Counted from the stretch's first letter, positions 1-6,491 are shown. The stretch is DNA of 11,575 nucleotides from Peptococcaceae bacterium UBA2264 (GCA_002347475.1 DDXI01000065.1:1-11575), one strand, 5' to 3'. Notes: generated by a model from the letters alone, not told the origin. Translations and numbers: made by a program.

Positions 1-2
1 GC

Positions 3-286
3 AATCCCTTTTCTTTAGTCGATTATGCCAGTAAGGAGTACCAGGATCTACTGAAGAAAAATAAATTCATCTGCAGCATGAGACGTAAAGGCAATTGCTT
101 GATAATGCCCCAATGGAATCCTTCTGGGGCAAACTAAAGCAAGAAAGGCTTTATGGCAGGCGGTTAAAATCACGGGCTGAAGCCAAAATAGCAATATTTG
201 ATTATATTGAGGTTTTCTACAACCGGCAACGTATCCATTCAAGCAATGGCTACAGGGTCCCTATGGATATACTAAAAGCTGGGTAA
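3..286 (+). pseudogene. IS3-family transposase (OrfB) 3' remnant, frameshifted
   Basis: This is the C-terminal end of the DDE integrase domain of an IS3-family transposase, the enzyme that cuts and joins the element's ends. From position 3 one frame reads YASKEYQDLLKKNKFICSM and RRKGNC. Near position 98-101 the reading moves to another frame, giving LDNAPMESFWGKLKQE, then FDYIEVFYNRQR and the HSSNGY motif, and ends at TAA 284-286. In the family the conserved string is GNCWDNAPMESF with the last catalytic Glu, so one base appears lost at the Trp codon. Residues 5' of YASKEYQ (NPFSLVD) no longer match the expected HSDxGxQ, so decay extends further. The 5' part lies outside the window. No terminal inverted repeat was found downstream. 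The family call is firm and inactivity is very likely. Confidence 0.85.
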
Positions 287-346
287 TGTTTTCCGCTGCG
301 AGTGATTTTAGTCTCCATGATCCTGATCGTAAAGGGTACGCTTCAC

Positions 347-365
347 CAAGCGGTAAAACCGCTTG
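347..365. repeat. Perfect 8-bp hairpin, AAA loop
   Basis: CAAGCGGT and ACCGCTTG flank AAA. No T-tract follows on either strand, so it is not a convincing terminator. Read on the minus strand, the same bases lie inside a short open frame (MIVKGKRFYRLVKR..., stop at 308-310), so the symmetry may simply be part of an old coding remnant. I see no other feature in the 233 bases between the IS3 remnant and the recombinase remnants. Confidence 0.4.
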
Positions 366-519
366 CCCTTGACAATCATCTTCCTGGGGACTGAGCTAAA
401 GCTGGGCGGAAAAATATATCTGAAAACAGGCAGCTATTAAGGTAATGGAATAATAAAATAAGCTATTCTGCGAATGAACCAGATATTGTGCGTTTTATGT
501 GTCTATTAAATCAGGGTAG

Positions 520-679
520 GTTCAGTTTATCAAGGAATTAAAGAAGCAGGACCAGCTGCTCACCGAATTTAACGAAGGCCTGTGGTCCACCACCCTTAAT
601 GCCATGGTTGTAAAAACAGAGCATGAGGTAGTATTCCAGTTTAAAAGACGGAACCGAGCTGCCCTGGAGAATGGAATAG
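520..679 (+). pseudogene. Large serine recombinase, C-terminal remnant
   Basis: Reading from just after an in-frame TAG at 517-519 gives FIKELKKQDQLLTEFNEGLW, then STTLNAMVVKTEHEVVFQFK. This resembles the extreme C-terminus of large serine recombinases of the resolvase/integrase type found on Firmicutes mobile elements. At the AAAA run 643-646 the frame must shift by one base to continue as DGTELPWRME and stop at TAG 677-679, the ending expected for these proteins. The catalytic domain is absent, so only the tail of the gene is left. The second recombinase starts 2 bases after this stop, which suggests the two genes were originally adjacent. The family call comes from recognition of the tail motif rather than a full domain. 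Confidence 0.6.
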
Positions 680-681
680 AG

Positions 682-965
682 ATGGGCCAAAGAAACATCA
701 CCGAATTATTCCGCCAACATCCTATCTTCATTCCTGCCCGGCTTAAGGTCTGCGCTTATGTCAGAGTCTCGACTGACCATAGGGAACAATTAAACTCACT
801 CCAGAATCAGATCCAGTATTATGAACGGTTGATATCATCCAATCCAGACTACGAATAGTGCGGCATATTCTCCGACGCCGGCATATCCGGAGCCAAAGAA
901 AAACGCCCCGGATTTTTGGCCGTGCTGGAGAAAGCCGGAGTGGTGAGCTGGATCTGATCATAACC
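682..965 (+). pseudogene. Second large serine recombinase, N-terminal remnant
   Basis: An ATG at 682 opens MGQRNITELFRQHPIF followed by RLKVCAYVRVSTDHREQLNS. This is the start of a serine recombinase catalytic domain: the Ser of YVRVSTD is the nucleophile, followed by the usual SLQNQIQYYE helix. A TAG at 856-858 replaces the aromatic residue expected in DYEYCGIFSDAG. Reading on gives CGIFSDAGISGAKEKRPGF. Near 935-942 a second lesion shifts the frame, and GELDLIIT (942-965) ends the recognisable homology. The DNA after 965 is unrelated, so this is a truncation as well as two coding lesions. It sits 2 bases behind the tail of another recombinase, the tandem layout seen in elements with two or three serine recombinases. 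It cannot encode an active enzyme. Confidence 0.8.
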
Positions 966-1062
966 AGTGCTCTACTTTTTACTCTCTAATTTGCAATTAA
1001 CAAATTATATTTGGACCATATTTTTGGCGGGCAGGCCAATCAACAATGACAGACATTTCACA

Positions 1063-1091
1063 TTGCATGTTATGGTAAATAATTGTATACT
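1063..1091 (+). promoter_or_regulatory. Sigma-A-type promoter for the riboswitch gene
   Basis: TTGCAT at 1063-1068 and TATACT at 1086-1091 are separated by exactly 17 bp. Transcription would start near 1098, about 10 bases before the aptamer begins. This is the best promoter match in the window. Confidence 0.75.
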
Positions 1092-1107
1092 ACAAATAGA
1101 AATACTT

Positions 1108-1198
1108 AGCCAACCGGGAGCGATGAATGCGGGGGTGCATTTGGACGCTTATCCCCGTAAAGAGCTAGTAGCGTAACCAACCAATGTGGTCGGTTTTT
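1108..1198 (+). promoter_or_regulatory. c-di-GMP-II riboswitch (pseudoknot class)
   Basis: The RNA carries the hallmarks of the c-di-GMP-II aptamer, which senses the second messenger cyclic di-GMP. GAUGAAUG lies at 1122-1129. A pseudoknot can form between GCGGGGGU 1129-1136 and AUCCCCGU 1151-1158 (8 pairs, two of them G-U). The helix ACGCU 1145-1149 with AGCGU 1170-1174 is perfect. CUAGUAGCGUAACCAACC at 1165-1182 corresponds to UUAGUAGUGCAACCGACC in the Clostridioides difficile switch as I recall it. Two closing-helix options use the same 3' bases: AGCCAACC 1108-1115 with GGUCGGUU 1188-1195, or AACCGG 1112-1117 with UCGGUU 1190-1195. Both exclude the terminator at 1175-1195, so ligand binding should prevent termination (an ON switch). 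The regulated gene starts at 1344. The match was made by eye without a covariance model. Confidence 0.85.
1175..1198 (+). terminator. Riboswitch expression-platform terminator
   Basis: AACCAACCA (1175-1183) pairs with TGGTCGGTT (1187-1195), 8 of 9 pairs with one A-C mismatch, closed by an ATG loop and running into a T-tract to 1198. The 5' arm reuses the conserved 3' end of the aptamer, so terminator and ligand-bound aptamer cannot coexist. Confidence 0.7.
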
Positions 1199-1343
1199 GT
1201 CTTTCTGGCAAGATTTTAGCACTATTACATGAAGGGAGATGGTCGTGGCATTATGTTCAACTGTTTCTCTGTTTTGGCGGTAACGGCGATTTAGACGATG
1301 AAATCCAAGAAGGAAATTATGATATGTGAAAGGGAGGTTCTAT

Positions 1344-1916
1344 ATGTTAAAGAAATTAATAAATATTGGGATACTAAGCATAATAATGGTCCTGTGCTTC
1401 TCGGCATTAGTTCTTGCCAATGGCGGTGGCTTTGACGAAAACTACCAAATAGATGAAATAACAGGGCAGGGTTCTTACTATTTTGAGGGAATTGATGATC
1501 CCTTCAGCTTTGAGATTGAACTGAGAAACTTTGATTCCAATGCGTTGACCATAGATGTTAAGGGAGAGATGGAAGCAGACAAAGTTCTGTTCCCCATTGC
1601 AGATGCAGATGAAGACGCGGACCTTAAAGTAATTATTTATGAGCAAGCAGCTAAAGTTGGTGAATATTTTATAGCGGGACCCTACGGTTCAGGATTTATT
1701 GTCCTGGCAGAGGCTACACTGATTACGCATGTTGGGGGAGAAGACATTGCCGTAAATGAGATGAGTATACCATTTTTAGTCTATGATGGAGACCAATTAG
1801 GTGAAGACGAATATTTAGGTCAATTGGACTATTTCGGCATTTTATTATGGGGCTTTCCGGAAGATATAGTGACCAACGGTAACATTATAACGACTTGGGA
1901 TTATTTAGAACCATAA
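1344..1916 (+). CDS. Exported acidic protein of unknown function, c-di-GMP-controlled
   Basis: This encodes a 190-residue protein I do not recognise. Residues 1-25 form a Sec signal peptide: MLKK, a hydrophobic core, and a probable cut after ALVLA. The mature part is strongly acidic (for example DADEDAD near residue 85 and DQLGEDEYLG near 155) with alternating hydrophobic residues, suggesting a secreted beta-rich domain. There are no cysteines after the signal peptide, no lipobox and no sortase motif. ATG 1344 is chosen because GGGAGG at 1332-1337 lies 6 bases upstream; the GTG at 1326 has no such site. The gene is monocistronic, between the c-di-GMP-II riboswitch and the terminator at 1958. 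Genes behind such switches often concern surface attachment or motility, so a role in surface or matrix behaviour is possible, but that is inference from regulation only. Confidence 0.85.
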   Translation: MLKKLINIGILSIIMVLCFSALVLANGGGFDENYQIDEITGQGSYYFEGIDDPFSFEIELRNFDSNALTIDVKGEMEADKVLFPIADADEDADLKVIIYEQAAKVGEYFIAGPYGSGFIVLAEATLITHVGGEDIAVNEMSIPFLVYDGDQLGEDEYLGQLDYFGILLWGFPEDIVTNGNIITTWDYLEP

Positions 1917-1957
1917 GATGAATTGATTTTTATATATAATGCTTTTGTCATTAATTC

Positions 1958-1980
1958 AACCCGCCATAGGGCGGGTTTTT
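1958..1980 (+). terminator. Rho-independent terminator
   Basis: AACCCGCC (1958-1965) and GGCGGGTT (1970-1977) form a perfect 8-bp stem with an ATAG loop and T-tract, ending the riboswitch-controlled gene. Confidence 0.9.
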
Positions 1981-2050
1981 CTTTTGCCAATATCAAAATA
2001 TGGAAAACCAGAAGTTTCGCTAACAACAGCCAGATTGACCATCTGTTTTC

Positions 2051-2090
2051 AAAGATGCACCCCCTGCAGAAAGATGCACCCCCCTGACAA
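2051..2090. repeat. Short direct repeat, possible IS-end remnant
   Basis: AAAGATGCACCCCCTG at 2051 is followed 19 bp later by AAGATGCACCCCCCTG, then ACA. On the minus strand this reads TGTCAGGGGGGTGCATCTTT followed by a second GGGGGTGCATCTTT. It resembles the multiple short terminal repeats of IS21-family elements, which begin with TG. No istA or istB sequence is present, so this would be an orphan end. The assignment rests on pattern memory only. Confidence 0.35.
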
Positions 2091-2111
2091 CCAAACCCGA
2101 CAAATCGTTAA

Positions 2112-2165
2112 ATTGTATCAATTATTTAGTCTTTAGACAAATAAGTACTCAAATTTTGATACAAT
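2112..2165. repeat. Nested inverted repeat
   Basis: The outer arms ATTGTATCAA (2112-2121) and TTGATACAAT (2156-2165) match perfectly over 10 bp. Directly inside, TTATTTAGTCT (2122-2132) pairs with AGACAAATAA (2135-2144), leaving one bulged A and a TT turn. An 11-nt unpaired stretch (2145-2155) separates the two 3' arms. The whole forms one long AT-rich hairpin a few bases before a terminator. It could be the 3' structure of a lost transcript, a small RNA, or part of a miniature element; no conserved class is recognised. Confidence 0.5.
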
Positions 2166-2166
2166 G

Positions 2167-2194
2167 AAAAAGTCCGCTGTTAGCGGGCTTTCTT
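2167..2194 (+). terminator. Terminator just upstream of the group II intron
   Basis: AGTCCGCT (2171-2178) and AGCGGGCT (2182-2189) form an 8-bp stem (one G-T pair) with a GTT loop. It is preceded by AAAA and followed by TTCTT. No gene ends nearby, so it belongs to a lost transcription unit or to the hairpin at 2112. The intron begins 8 bases after it. Confidence 0.75.
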
Positions 2195-2201
2195 GCATAT
2201 T

Positions 2202-2501
2202 GTGCGCCCGGCATGGGCGCAGTCTAACGGGTGAAAGTCCCGAGTGCGGGTTGATAGTGCCAAGCACATAGCCAAAGCATGGGAATACGCAAACACAAGA
2301 AAGAGCTACTGGAGAAGATCCAATAGCCCTATCCTAAAGAAATCCTTAACAAACTAGGTAATTAGAGGATTTGGATTCCAATTCTTTTCAGAGTATTATC
2401 GACAGGTCACAACGCAAACTGAGGAAGCACCGTATACCGAACGGTACGTACGGTGCTGTGGGAGGTCGGCCACTCAAATAATGGGTGGCCTCCTACCCGA
2501 T
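2202..2501 (+). mobile_element. Short group II intron without an ORF
   Basis: The sequence opens with the bacterial group II intron 5' consensus GTGCGCCC. Here it forms the first hairpin GCGCCC/GGGCGC (2204-2209 with 2215-2220), followed by CTAACGGGTGAAAGTCCCGA, a stretch typical of such introns. Near the 3' end are domain V (2426-2457) and a domain VI stem (2461-2493) with the terminal CTACCCGAT. No reverse transcriptase is encoded. At about 300 nt the element is also shorter than a full ribozyme, so domain I to IV sequence is probably missing. It lies right behind a terminator hairpin, the site preference known for class C introns; the subclass was not assigned. If it moves or splices at all, it would need a protein supplied from elsewhere. 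The exact ends are inferred from the consensus. Confidence 0.8.
2426..2457 (+). ncRNA. Group II intron domain V
   Basis: Domain V is the catalytic hairpin of the intron. AGCACCGTA (2426-2434) pairs perfectly with TACGGTGCT (2449-2457). The AGC at 2426-2428 occupies the catalytic triad position, and the bulge lies at about 2447-2448. The upper stem is TACC/GGTA closed by GAAC. At 32 nt it is about two shorter than the usual 34, and the cap differs from a standard GNRA loop, consistent with drift. Confidence 0.8.
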
Positions 2502-2715
2502 TAAAGTCTCCTTTTTCTTGTAGATAGGGAATTCCTTGATTGGATATTCCGCAGGTAATTTCGAACAGATTTATTTTTTTAAAACCCCTTAAAACAAGGT
2601 GCATTTCTTGAAGTAATATATAATAATAGAACATATCTACATAAAAATCGTTTTTCCGTTTTTGGTAAGGTACGGATAATGATAAGATTTGCATAAAAGG
2701 TGAGGAGGCGAAATA

Positions 2716-4989
2716 ATGATCAAAACCTGCCAAGCGAGAATGCTAATTTTCTCTGTTTTGCTTTTCTGCCTGATAACGGCAGCTTTAACCGGCTGTGGAA
2801 AATCAGCAAATACAGCTGCCAACGACGCTGCTGCAGCAGGCGGCTATACTTCAACCGACACAAAAGCCATCGAAAAAATCCTCCAGAGCGCTGATCTGGA
2901 CGAGGATCTCCGTGAGATTCTGCAGTCAAAATCGGAAAAACCTCCGGCAACCAGCTTTGACCTGATAGAAAAAGATTTTGAATCCGGTACTCTGGCAAGG
3001 GAAGAGGCAGTCCTGCTTAAGCTCACCGCTGCCTTCGCTCCCGACAAGCTGGTCGGGAAATACAGCGGCGCTCCGCCCAACACGTCAGCGCCGCATTCCG
3101 ATGCCCTGCGCCGGGATATCCAGTGGATTATGAACAATTTCGAAGCGTTTGACGAAGCGCTCCAGGAAAAATTCAAGCCCTTTATTCTTAAGCCAGATGA
3201 CCCGGACAGCTTTTTTAATCCGGAGAATAAAAAGAAACAGGAATCTATCCTGCAAAGACTGGCTTTCACCAGTATTGCCTATGCCAGTGACGAGCACTGG
3301 CAGTCGTTGGACTTTGATGTTGCCGGCAAACCAAACGCCGGGACGATATATTATCGTGAAAATACGCTGACTGCAGATGGCATACCAATGAAGCAAAAGG
3401 CACAAACAGTAAAAGAAGCGCTGGAAAAAGCCTGGCCTATGTATAAAGACCTGCTGCATATTCAACCTGGCAGGCACCTGGCCTTTTATTTAACCGATCT
3501 GAATATAGCAACCAGCAAACAGGCCGGCTCCGCCTATTATGCCCAGGACAAATCAACCAGGGAGCTGCTCAGCTTCTATATCGTGGTGGACTGGTCGCTC
3601 TCGGGTGATTATCTCAAATCAGTATCGGCTCATGAGCTTTTTCATATCTTTCAATACCACAGTATGAAGGAGTATGAAGAGCTTGAAGCCTGGTGGCTGC
3701 AGGAAGCCACTGCAGTATGGGCGGAAAATTATGTCTATCCGCTGGTCAACAGGGAGCATAGCTATCTGGATATGTTTTTCGGAAGCCTGGAGGACCAATT
3801 AATAAACAAAGGCGGCAGCAAGGATTATGCCGGCTATATGCTCTTTTTCTTTCTGAGCGAACGTTACCGCAATAACAGCTTGATAGCTGATATCATCCTG
3901 ACCACGAAAGGCTATGATGTCGCGACGTATATTATGAACGCTCTAGAGGAGTTTCCTGATACCTTTGCCCAATTTGCCCTCTGGAACTGGAACGCCAAAC
4001 CCTGGAAGAATTACAGCGATAACGGGACCTTCCCTGCCAAGCGCCCTTATGGTACGGCTTTGCAGAACCATGTTCTGCAAAACGCCGTTCAGGAGGAGGA
4101 TGGAATAGTTTTGCCGCCGGGTGCCATCGGCTATAAATATTATCATATCGCCGACAACAACATTAAACGCGTCAAGTTTGATTTCACCGATATGCCCTGG
4201 GACGGCAACATCCATGTCCAGGCCCTCTATAAGGTCGGCGATCAATGGCTGTTAAGGGATTGCACCGATGCAAATTCGGTCATCTTTTGCCGCAGCAAGC
4301 CTTCTGAGAATATCAAGGGTGTCGTGCTGGTCTTCTCCAATGCAGACCTGAAGACTCCCTCTGTGCTCTCAACGGCCCCCCCTGTGCTCTCGAAGCAACC
4401 CCTGGAGCTGACATATGTGGTTGACACAACCGGCGAATGCCCGCAGACAATTAACGGGTATACGAAAATAACCGAGACCATGACCTACCGCAATGGCAAT
4501 TCCTCGGCCAGTATGGTGATCAATTATTATTCCGAGGATGAGCTGGAATACGATGAGGAAAGGGACACCTACGTGATAACCAAGCGCAGCTTGTCTTATA
4601 CCCTCAGTTCCGACAAGAGCTTTCCGGATACGGCGGTGTTTGGCCTTGGGGGCAATGCCACCTCAGGTTCAGGTACCCTTGTCGAAACCTACGAGCTGTC
4701 TGATGCGCCGGTCAGATTTGAACGCGGCAAAGACGGTGGAGGCTACCTCACTCCTGACCCGGAAACCAAAAAAGATAGCTGGGTGAAATATAATGATACT
4801 GTGCTCGGGGCATATGAGGATAATCCTATGGGAATTGTGTTAATATATCTGGGTGCCAGTGGAGGCATAGACGTTATGCCAGAAGAAATCAAAGAAAAAA
4901 GTATTAAAGGAAATCGCGCGAACAAGGTCAGCGTAGATGCCAAAATGGAAATGGAAACAACCATTGAATTCTCGTACAGTCTTAAATAA
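2716..4989 (+). CDS. Large lipoprotein with zinc metallopeptidase motif
   Basis: This 757-residue protein begins with a lipoprotein signal (hydrophobic segment, then LTGC with Cys27), so it should be anchored outside the membrane. Residues 306-310 are HELFH, an HExxH zinc site. Glu330, in WWLQEATAVWAE, lies 20 residues after the second His, matching the thermolysin/gluzincin spacing of the third zinc ligand. The stretch SAHELFHIFQYHS...AWWLQEATAVW resembles peptidase-MA-like domains. Residues 30-200 look helical. The part after about 450 is rich in beta-type segments and has no motif I recognise. ATG 2716 follows GGTGAGGAGG at 2700-2709. A TATAAT at 2619-2624 is a possible -10 box but lacks a good -35. 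Substrate unknown. The peptidase fold is likely, activity is inference. Confidence 0.85.
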   Translation: MIKTCQARMLIFSVLLFCLITAALTGCGKSANTAANDAAAAGGYTSTDTKAIEKILQSADLDEDLREILQSKSEKPPATSFDLIEKDFESGTLAREEAVLLKLTAAFAPDKLVGKYSGAPPNTSAPHSDALRRDIQWIMNNFEAFDEALQEKFKPFILKPDDPDSFFNPENKKKQESILQRLAFTSIAYASDEHWQSLDFDVAGKPNAGTIYYRENTLTADGIPMKQKAQTVKEALEKAWPMYKDLLHIQPGRHLAFYLTDLNIATSKQAGSAYYAQDKSTRELLSFYIVVDWSLSGDYLKSVSAHELFHIFQYHSMKEYEELEAWWLQEATAVWAENYVYPLVNREHSYLDMFFGSLEDQLINKGGSKDYAGYMLFFFLSERYRNNSLIADIILTTKGYDVATYIMNALEEFPDTFAQFALWNWNAKPWKNYSDNGTFPAKRPYGTALQNHVLQNAVQEEDGIVLPPGAIGYKYYHIADNNIKRVKFDFTDMPWDGNIHVQALYKVGDQWLLRDCTDANSVIFCRSKPSENIKGVVLVFSNADLKTPSVLSTAPPVLSKQPLELTYVVDTTGECPQTINGYTKITETMTYRNGNSSASMVINYYSEDELEYDEERDTYVITKRSLSYTLSSDKSFPDTAVFGLGGNATSGSGTLVETYELSDAPVRFERGKDGGGYLTPDPETKKDSWVKYNDTVLGAYEDNPMGIVLIYLGASGGIDVMPEEIKEKSIKGNRANKVSVDAKMEMETTIEFSYSLK

Positions 4990-5047
4990 CAGTACTGCAC
5001 GGAGCTTAAGTATTTTTAACTTGACGAAGAATCATCTGATTTTTGCA

Positions 5048-5097
5048 ATGCAAACCCCTAAAGCGAAAATGCATACCTTTTCCAAAAAAATGCAAAC
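5048..5097. repeat. Three ATGCAWAC repeats with exact 21-bp period
   Basis: ATGCAAAC starts at 5048, ATGCATAC at 5069 and ATGCAAAC at 5090. The second and third copies are preceded by runs of A. The 21-bp period equals two helical turns. On the minus strand this reads as GTTTGCAT or GTATGCAT followed mostly by T-runs, similar in kind to the repeats at 2051. It may be a tandem protein-binding site for the gene at 5209 or decayed transposon ends. Confidence 0.5.
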
Positions 5098-5133
5098 ATT
5101 AGGAAATAAAGCATCAAATCAATTGTGAAAATA

Positions 5134-5161
5134 TTGTAATTCTTAAGAAAATATGTACAAT
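5134..5161 (+). promoter_or_regulatory. Possible sigma-A promoter of the ferritin-like gene
   Basis: TTGTAA (5134-5139) and TACAAT (5156-5161) are 16 bp apart, 47 bases before the start codon at 5209 and just downstream of the 21-bp-spaced repeats. Confidence 0.5.
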
Positions 5162-5208
5162 TAGTATCATCAATTGGATAATGAAGATAAGGGAAAGGGG
5201 AGAGAGAA

Positions 5209-5790
5209 ATGAACAGGAAAGCGAAACCATTTGTCTTGTTATTGGTTTTAGTGTTGAGTTTGGGATTAATGGCCGGATGTTCAACTCAAAAAACTACTGA
5301 GACTCCTTCCACAACACCATCAGCAAGCAGTGATGAGACTTCGGCAGCTAAAATTAATGTTGCTGTCTACGGGGCTGCAGGTGCGCTGACAGATGAAGAT
5401 CTGACGGTGGAGAAGATGCTGATCTATGCTATCCAGGATGAATTCCTTGCCCATGGGGAATATGAGTATATACTGCAAACATTTGGAGATCAAAATCCGT
5501 TCAATAATATTATTAAAGCTGAAGAACAGCACATTGCTGAATTAAAAATTTTATTTGGGAAATACAAGGTGAATGTGCCAGAAGACAAATCCAGGGAGCA
5601 TTTGATATTGCCAGCAAATATTAAAGGGGCTTTAGAGACAGGGGTCCAAGCTGAGATCGACAATATTGCTATGTATAAAAAATTTCTTGAACAAGACTTG
5701 CCCGCTGATGTCAAAAGCACCTTTGCATTACTCCTGAAAGGCTCCGAGAACCATTTAGCAGCTTTTCAAAATAACCTGAATAAATATTGA
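5209..5790 (+). CDS. Ferritin-like lipoprotein (DUF2202 type)
   Basis: This 193-residue protein has a lipoprotein signal ending in LMAGC (Cys24), a Ser/Thr-rich linker to about residue 47, then a four-helix domain of the DUF2202 ferritin-like kind. Candidate metal ligands in order are Glu78 (IQDEFLAHGEYE), Glu105 and His108 (KAEEQHIAEL, an ExxH pair), Glu149 (VQAEIDNIAMY), and Glu180/His182 (GSENHLAAF). This layout resembles di-iron carboxylate proteins, but DUF2202 has no settled function that I know of. The anchor places the domain on the outer membrane face, suggesting extracytoplasmic metal handling or peroxide defence; this is inference. A GGGGAG site at about 5197-5202 precedes ATG 5209. 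The gene has its own probable promoter and a hairpin behind it, so it is likely monocistronic. Confidence 0.85.
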   Translation: MNRKAKPFVLLLVLVLSLGLMAGCSTQKTTETPSTTPSASSDETSAAKINVAVYGAAGALTDEDLTVEKMLIYAIQDEFLAHGEYEYILQTFGDQNPFNNIIKAEEQHIAELKILFGKYKVNVPEDKSREHLILPANIKGALETGVQAEIDNIAMYKKFLEQDLPADVKSTFALLLKGSENHLAAFQNNLNKY

Positions 5791-5829
5791 TAACTGATAA
5801 TTCATAGAGAATGAGCCAAGTATTATCAT

Positions 5830-5879
5830 GTAAAAGGATATGCTCTCTTGCAGCAATGCGGAAGGTCATATCCTTTTAC
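5830..5879. terminator. 13-bp inverted repeat, probable bidirectional terminator
   Basis: GTAAAAGGATATG (5830-5842) and CATATCCTTTTAC (5867-5879) match perfectly around a 24-nt loop. The T-run lies inside the 3' arm rather than after it, so termination efficiency is uncertain. It separates the ferritin-like gene from the sigma operon. Confidence 0.55.
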
Positions 5880-6014
5880 TGTATCAGGTTATTCGCAAAA
5901 GTTTGGACAATCGATAAGGAAGTAAAGAGTTAATAAAAATTGAAAAATATTTATTAACATGTGCATGGATTTTATATTATCAATCGTATTTAGAGTAGAA
6001 CAGGGGTGAAGTAA

Positions 6015-6491
6015 TTGAGTCAGCTGTTTATTGCTGAAGATATCTCCAATGCAATAGAGAAATATGGCGATATGGTCCGGCGCATTTGCTTCCTGGGTCT
6101 CAGAAACAATGCGGATGTCGAGGATGTATTCCAGGAAGTGTTTCTCCAATACTTTTTAAACATTGACTTCTTTAATAACGAACAGCATCAAAAGGCTTGG
6201 CTTTGCCGTGTGGCCTTCAACAAATGTAAAGATATCAATAAAAGCCACTGGCGCTGGAAAATGGTCAGCATCAATAACCTGGAAATCCCCTGTGAGAGTG
6301 CAGAGCAGAGTAATTTAATGACAGCCGTGCTGCAACTGCCTGCCAAATATAAAGAGGTTATCTACCTGCATTATTACGAAGGGTGGACCATCCCGGAGAT
6401 AGCTGAGATAACCCGGCAGAACCCAAATACGGTTTATTCACAACTTAAACGCGCCAGGGAAAAACTGAGGAAAGGAGCGGGTGAAATTTAA
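6015..6491 (+). CDS. ECF-type RNA polymerase sigma factor
   Basis: This 158-residue protein has the two-domain layout of extracytoplasmic-function sigma factors. Sigma-2 spans about residues 13-80, with NADVEDVFQEVFLQYF matching the core-binding region and WLCRVAFNKCKD the promoter-melting helix. Sigma-4 spans about 101-153, with LPAKYKEVIYLHYYEGWTIP and the helix-turn-helix EIAEITRQNPNTVYSQLKRA for -35 recognition. The start is TTG 6015, with GGGGTGA at 6003-6009 about 5 bases upstream. The next gene begins 3 bases after the stop and encodes a membrane anti-sigma factor, so the pair should act as a surface-signal switch. The AT-rich leader 5900-6000 probably holds the promoter, perhaps autoregulated, but I could not choose one with confidence. 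The target genes are not visible here. Confidence 0.93.
   Translation: MSQLFIAEDISNAIEKYGDMVRRICFLGLRNNADVEDVFQEVFLQYFLNIDFFNNEQHQKAWLCRVAFNKCKDINKSHWRWKMVSINNLEIPCESAEQSNLMTAVLQLPAKYKEVIYLHYYEGWTIPEIAEITRQNPNTVYSQLKRAREKLRKGAGEI

Noticed and set aside
369..397. TTGACA at 369-374 as a promoter
   Set aside because: Nothing resembling TATAAT lies 16-18 bp downstream (TGAGCT at the 17-bp position) and no gene follows.
967..1176. Open frame of about 69 codons on the plus strand
   Set aside because: It spans the promoter and the whole riboswitch aptamer, has no ribosome binding site and no protein-like pattern.
1939..2136. Open frame of 65 codons on the plus strand
   Set aside because: It covers the terminator at 1958 and the ATGCACCCC repeats; coding is not credible.
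2407..2733. Open frame of 108 codons on the minus strand
   Set aside because: It runs antisense across intron domains V/VI and AT-rich intergenic DNA, with no ribosome binding site and no family resemblance.
5048..5097. CRISPR-like spaced repeats
   Set aside because: The repeat is only about 8 bp with 13-bp gaps and three copies, far too short for a CRISPR array.
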